Source: Acidobacteriota bacterium (GTDB lineage Bacteria; Acidobacteriota; Thermoanaerobaculia; Multivoradales; UBA5704). From it: a stretch of DNA of 10,553 bases. The stretch's first letter is position 1; every line of letters starts with the position of its first letter. This document shows, one piece after another, positions 7,862-10,553 of this stretch. A program made the translations under genes and the position numbers. Below the pieces are notes generated by a model. It saw only the letters and a program-made list of their open reading frames with translations. It ran no database searches and was not told the DNA's origin. The DNA is taken from NCBI GenBank assembly GCA_003223675.1, contig QHVW01000178.1:1-10553 (forward strand), given 5' to 3'.

Positions 7862-8329
7862 ATGGGAGACCAGCCGACGACGAGCCACGGCAACATCGGG
7901 GACAAGGATGTCCATTCTTTCCTCGATCACTTCATCCAGGCGTATGACCGGGGGGACGACAAGTTTTTCAATTATTTCGACCCCAAGGCCTCTATCTACA
8001 GTATCTCGTCGCCGGCCCGGATCGAAGGCCGGGAGGCGTTCCGGAAGAGCTTCGGCCCCCATCTCAAGGAGAAGCGGAGCACGAAAATCCAAGGGCCTGA
8101 AATCCACAGCTATGGAAATACGGCGGCGGTGGCCTACGACGCCCACATCGAGGCCGGGGGGCACGTCCACAACACCCGCTGCTCGCTGCTCCTCCATCGC
8201 GACGCGGAAGGCAAGATCACCGTAGCGCAAATGCATATGTCCTCGCCGCCGCTGCGGGCCGGCGAGGACATGCGAATCCTCGAAGAGAGGGTCGCGACCG
8301 CGATTTCCGCCGTGGGCACGCCGAAATAA
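7862..8329 (+). CDS. SnoaL/NTF2-like (nuclear transport factor 2 family) protein, function unknown
   Basis: The 155-aa soluble protein has the usual size and pattern of a single cone-shaped alpha+beta NTF2-like domain. An N-terminal helix (VHSFLDHFIQAYDRGD, 17-32) is followed by FFNYFDPKASIYSIS, then IEGREAFRKSF (54-64), a typical SnoaL_3/DUF4440 element. Strands follow around GNTAAVAYDAHIE and HNTRCSLLLHRDAEGKITVAQMHMS. Such domains serve as enzymes, binding modules or stress proteins, so sequence alone gives no reaction. There is no signal peptide or membrane segment. The start is firm: AAGGAG (7850-7855) lies 6 nt before ATG, unlike the other genes here with weak or no sites. Together with the TTGACA-containing upstream region, this suggests a well-expressed single-gene unit. 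It has more A/T-ending codons than its neighbours, which may reflect transfer or expression level. Confidence 0.75.
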   Translation: MGDQPTTSHGNIGDKDVHSFLDHFIQAYDRGDDKFFNYFDPKASIYSISSPARIEGREAFRKSFGPHLKEKRSTKIQGPEIHSYGNTAAVAYDAHIEAGGHVHNTRCSLLLHRDAEGKITVAQMHMSSPPLRAGEDMRILEERVATAISAVGTPK

Positions 8330-8352
8330 CGCCAGGACACTACAAGGCGCTT

Positions 8353-8380
8353 CGGGAGCAGGGGCGGCCTCCTGCTCTCG
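8353..8380 (+). terminator. Strong hairpin after the NTF2-like gene
   Basis: CGGGAGCAGG (8353-8362) pairs with CCTGCTCTCG (8371-8380) in a 10-bp stem with one G-T wobble and an 8-nt loop, starting 24 nt after the stop codon. There is no T-run directly after it; T-rich patches begin near 8405. It probably protects or ends the NTF2-like transcript. The rest of the 8330-8501 gap shows no clear promoter. Confidence 0.45.
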
Positions 8381-8489
8381 GGGCTCTCCCCACCGCCGCC
8401 ACAATCTTTCCCCGTTTCTTCATCTCCCCTTCATACAGCCTTCTTCTGTGACCCGCAGACTCCCTCCATGGCGAGGCGCACCGCCCGCC

Positions 8490-8496
8490 AAGGAGG
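8490..8496 (+). promoter_or_regulatory. Shine-Dalgarno AAGGAGG that fixes the VIT-vWA start
   Basis: AAGGAGG lies 5 nt before ATG 8502. It favours that codon over the in-frame GTG at 8448, which would put 18 charged residues ahead of the signal peptide. Confidence 0.8.
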
Positions 8497-8501
8497 ATGA
8501 A

Positions 8502-10517
8502 ATGAAACGGTCATGCAAGATGGGTTTCCTGCTTCTCGGGCTGGCGCTCCTGATCGCGCTCCCGGGAGCGCCCGCTAAAGCGGCCCAGGACAAGGATCAG
8601 GACCGCACCCTGTCGCCCTACTTCTTCGTCGAGAACGGCGATCCCGCCGTCGACAAGCTGCCGCTCAAGGAGACCAGGGCGGACGTCCACATCGTGGGGG
8701 TGATCGCCGACGTCCTCGTCACCCAGGTCTATCGCAACGAGGGGAGCCGCCCCCTGAACGCGCGCTACGTCTTCCCGGCCTCCACCCGCGCCGCCGTCCA
8801 CGGCATGACGATGCAGGTGGGCAACGAGCGCATCCGCGCCAGGATCCGCGAGAAGCAGCAGGCGAAAAAAGAGTTCGAAGCGGCCAAGGCGGAGGGCAAG
8901 AGCGCGGCCCTGCTGGAGCAGCAGCGGCCTAACGTCTTCAGCATGAGCGTCGCCAACGTGATGCCGCAGGACGAGATCCGCGTCGAGCTCCACTACAGCG
9001 AGCTCCTGGTGCCCACCGAAGGCGTCTACGAATTCGTCTACCCCACCGTGGTCGGCCCCCGCTACTCGAAGGCGCCGGAATCGAAAGCGGAGGAGAGCGG
9101 CTGGGTGAAGAGCCCCTATCTGCACGAGAAGGAGGAGCCTTCCTATGGATTCAACATCGAGACGCGCATCGCCGCCGGCATGCCCATCGACGAGATCCTC
9201 ACCCCCTCTCACCAGACCCACGTGGATTGGGAGGACGGCAATACGGCCAGGGTCCGGCTCGATCCCCGCGAAACCAAAGGCGGCAACCGGGACTACATCC
9301 TGCGCTACCGCCTGGCGGGCCAGCAGGTGCAGACCGGCCTTCTGCTCTATCCAGGTCAACCCGGTCAGCCGGGCCAGGACGAGAATTTCTTTCTGTTGAT
9401 GGTGCAGCCGCCCCGGCGCGTTTTGCCGGCCCAGATCCCGCAGCGCGAATACATCTTCGTGCTCGACGTCTCCGGCTCCATGCGCGGCTTTCCGCTCGAC
9501 ACGGCGAAGACGCTGATGTCCGAGCTGATCGGCAACCTGCGGCCCACCGACCGCTTCAACGTGCTCCTCTTCTCGGGCGCCTCGAAGCTGATCGCGCCGC
9601 AATCGCTGCCCGCCACGCCGGAGAACGTGCGCCAGGTGATCGAAGAGGTCGAAAATGCGCAGGGGGGCGGCGAGACCGAGCTCGGCGCGGCGCTCGGCAG
9701 CGCCATGGCGCTGCCGGAGACGGCGGGCGTCTCGCGCACCATGATCGTGATCACCGACGGCTTCGTCGAGGCCGAGGCCAGTCTCTGCGAGCAGATCCGC
9801 ACCCGGCTCAACCGCTCCAACCTGTTCGCCTTCGGCATCGGGACCTCCGTGAACCGCAGCCTCATCGAGGGGATGGCGCACGCGGGCCAGGGCGAGCCGT
9901 TCATCGTCACCGAGCCCGGCGAGGCCAGGGAGACGGCGAAGAGGTTCCGCGAGTACGTGCGGTCCCCCGTCCTCACCCACGTGGAGGTCGAGACCACCGA
10001 CTTCCAGACCTCCGACGTCGAGCCGCTGTCGGTCCCCGATCTGTTCGCCGATCGTCCGCTGGTGATCTTCGGCAAGTGGCACGGCAAGCCCGCGGGCACG
10101 ATCCGCGTCACCGGCCTGGGCGGCGAGGGGAAGTTTGAAAAGGTTTTCGACGTCTCCGCGGCGCGGCCCGCCGCGGACAACCAGGCGCTGCGCTACCTCT
10201 GGGCGCGGGCGAGAGTGGCCCGCCTCTCGGATTACGGCGCGGAGCGCGACGAGGCCAACCGCCAGGCCGTCACCGGGCTCGGGCTGAAATATGAGCTGTT
10301 GACCGCCTACACCTCGTTCGTGGCGGTGCACGAGAAGGTCCGCAACCAGGAAGGCTCCGCGCAGAACGTCGACCAGCCGCTGCCGATGCCGGAAGGGGTC
10401 TCGGACAGCGCCGTCGGCGTCCCCGAGCCGGAGCTCCCTCTGCTGATCGCCCTCGGCACTCTGCTCCTCGCCCTGACCGCCGCAGCGCGGGTGCGGACGC
10501 GGCGCGCGAGCCGGTGA
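8502..10517 (+). CDS. Exported VIT and von Willebrand factor A domain protein with C-terminal sorting-type tail
   Basis: The 671-aa product starts with a signal peptide (MKRSCKMGFLLLGLALLIAL, likely cut after AKA near residue 27). A VIT (inter-alpha-trypsin) domain covers about 36-165 (TQVYRNEGSRPLNARYVFP; REKQQAKKEFEAAKAEGKSA; NVFSMSVANVMPQDEIRVEL). A linker holds PGQPGQPGQ (284-292). The vWA domain (about 315-485) has a complete MIDAS metal site: DVSGS (322-326), Thr392 in GETELGAAL and Asp419 in ITDGF. YELLTAYTSFVAVHE (597-611) is typical of this family. The tail is VPEPELP (640-646), a hydrophobic segment (about 645-662) and an Arg-rich end. By architecture it matches the VIT-vWA family known as Gram-negative sortase targets (TIGR03788), but no LPXTG is present. 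It likely sits in the cell envelope and may bind protein ligands through the MIDAS metal. The stop codon overlaps the next start by one base. Confidence 0.88.
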   Translation: MKRSCKMGFLLLGLALLIALPGAPAKAAQDKDQDRTLSPYFFVENGDPAVDKLPLKETRADVHIVGVIADVLVTQVYRNEGSRPLNARYVFPASTRAAVHGMTMQVGNERIRARIREKQQAKKEFEAAKAEGKSAALLEQQRPNVFSMSVANVMPQDEIRVELHYSELLVPTEGVYEFVYPTVVGPRYSKAPESKAEESGWVKSPYLHEKEEPSYGFNIETRIAAGMPIDEILTPSHQTHVDWEDGNTARVRLDPRETKGGNRDYILRYRLAGQQVQTGLLLYPGQPGQPGQDENFFLLMVQPPRRVLPAQIPQREYIFVLDVSGSMRGFPLDTAKTLMSELIGNLRPTDRFNVLLFSGASKLIAPQSLPATPENVRQVIEEVENAQGGGETELGAALGSAMALPETAGVSRTMIVITDGFVEAEASLCEQIRTRLNRSNLFAFGIGTSVNRSLIEGMAHAGQGEPFIVTEPGEARETAKRFREYVRSPVLTHVEVETTDFQTSDVEPLSVPDLFADRPLVIFGKWHGKPAGTIRVTGLGGEGKFEKVFDVSAARPAADNQALRYLWARARVARLSDYGAERDEANRQAVTGLGLKYELLTAYTSFVAVHEKVRNQEGSAQNVDQPLPMPEGVSDSAVGVPEPELPLLIALGTLLLALTAAARVRTRRASR

Positions 10518-10553
10518 TGAAACGTCCCTGGCTCTCCTGGGCGGCGGCGATCG
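10517..10553 (+). CDS. Start of a coupled downstream gene, cut by the window end; possibly the partner sortase
   Basis: ATG at 10517 shares its A with the VIT-vWA stop codon (TGATG overlap), so translational coupling is likely. Only MKRPWLSWAAAI is visible: a basic start with aromatic and small hydrophobic residues, as in an N-terminal membrane anchor or signal. In genomes with the VIT-vWA sortase-target family, the adjacent gene is usually a dedicated (class GN) sortase, and this start is compatible with one. The identity is inferred from context; twelve residues cannot prove it. An exosortase or an unrelated membrane protein is also possible. Confidence 0.5.
   Translation, partial: MKRPWLSWAAAI

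Noticed and set aside
8511..10331. 606-codon open frame on the minus strand opposite the VIT-vWA gene
   Set aside because: It is a shadow frame with an Asp/His/Gly/Ala-rich translation and no motifs; the plus-strand gene has a signal peptide, MIDAS site and Shine-Dalgarno.

Overview
The window is strongly GC-rich bacterial DNA, with nearly every third codon position G or C. Genes are tightly packed and there is one prominent AT-richer intergenic block. The gene set points to a diderm bacterium with phosphate-responsive regulation: a PhoR-type kinase with two membrane segments, a VIT/von Willebrand A surface protein with a C-terminal sorting tail, and PPK1 plus an exopolyphosphatase. I cannot fix the phylum. 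Acidobacteriota or a high-GC proteobacterium would both fit, and there is no rRNA or other phylogenetic marker to decide.

Layout. (1) 1-1086, plus strand: the 3' part of a YcaQ/AlkX-family DNA glycosylase, cut at its catalytic QxD motif. (2) 1052-3160, minus strand: ppk, polyphosphate kinase 1, whose 3' end overlaps the glycosylase gene tail to tail by 35 bp. (3) 3235-4857, plus strand: a Ppx/GppA exopolyphosphatase with an HD-like C-terminal domain, divergent from ppk. (4) 4858-5217: a 360-bp non-coding block with PhoB-box-like repeats, a 16-bp long-range inverted repeat enclosing a strong GC hairpin and ending in T5, and DnaA-box-like sites. (5) 5218-7667: a two-gene operon for a PhoB-like response regulator and a PhoR-like histidine kinase. 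(6) 7862-8329: a stand-alone SnoaL/NTF2-like gene with its own promoter-like region and a 5' hairpin. (7) 8502-10517: an exported VIT-vWA protein, translationally coupled to a gene that starts at 10517 and is cut by the window end. That gene may be the partner sortase.

How the genes fit together. The central part reads as a phosphate/polyphosphate module. PPK1 makes polyphosphate, Ppx removes it, and the PhoB/PhoR pair would sense phosphate shortage. Pho-box-like GTNACA repeats, spaced about 11 bp apart, lie both between ppk and ppx and upstream of phoB, which suggests shared control and autoregulation. The flanking glycosylase, NTF2-like and VIT-vWA genes look functionally unrelated to this module.

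The most interesting parts are the structured leader or small RNA candidate upstream of phoB (4999-5176) and the VIT-vWA protein, which carries a VPEP-type C-terminal tail where the known Gram-negative sortase-target family has an LPXTG-like signal.
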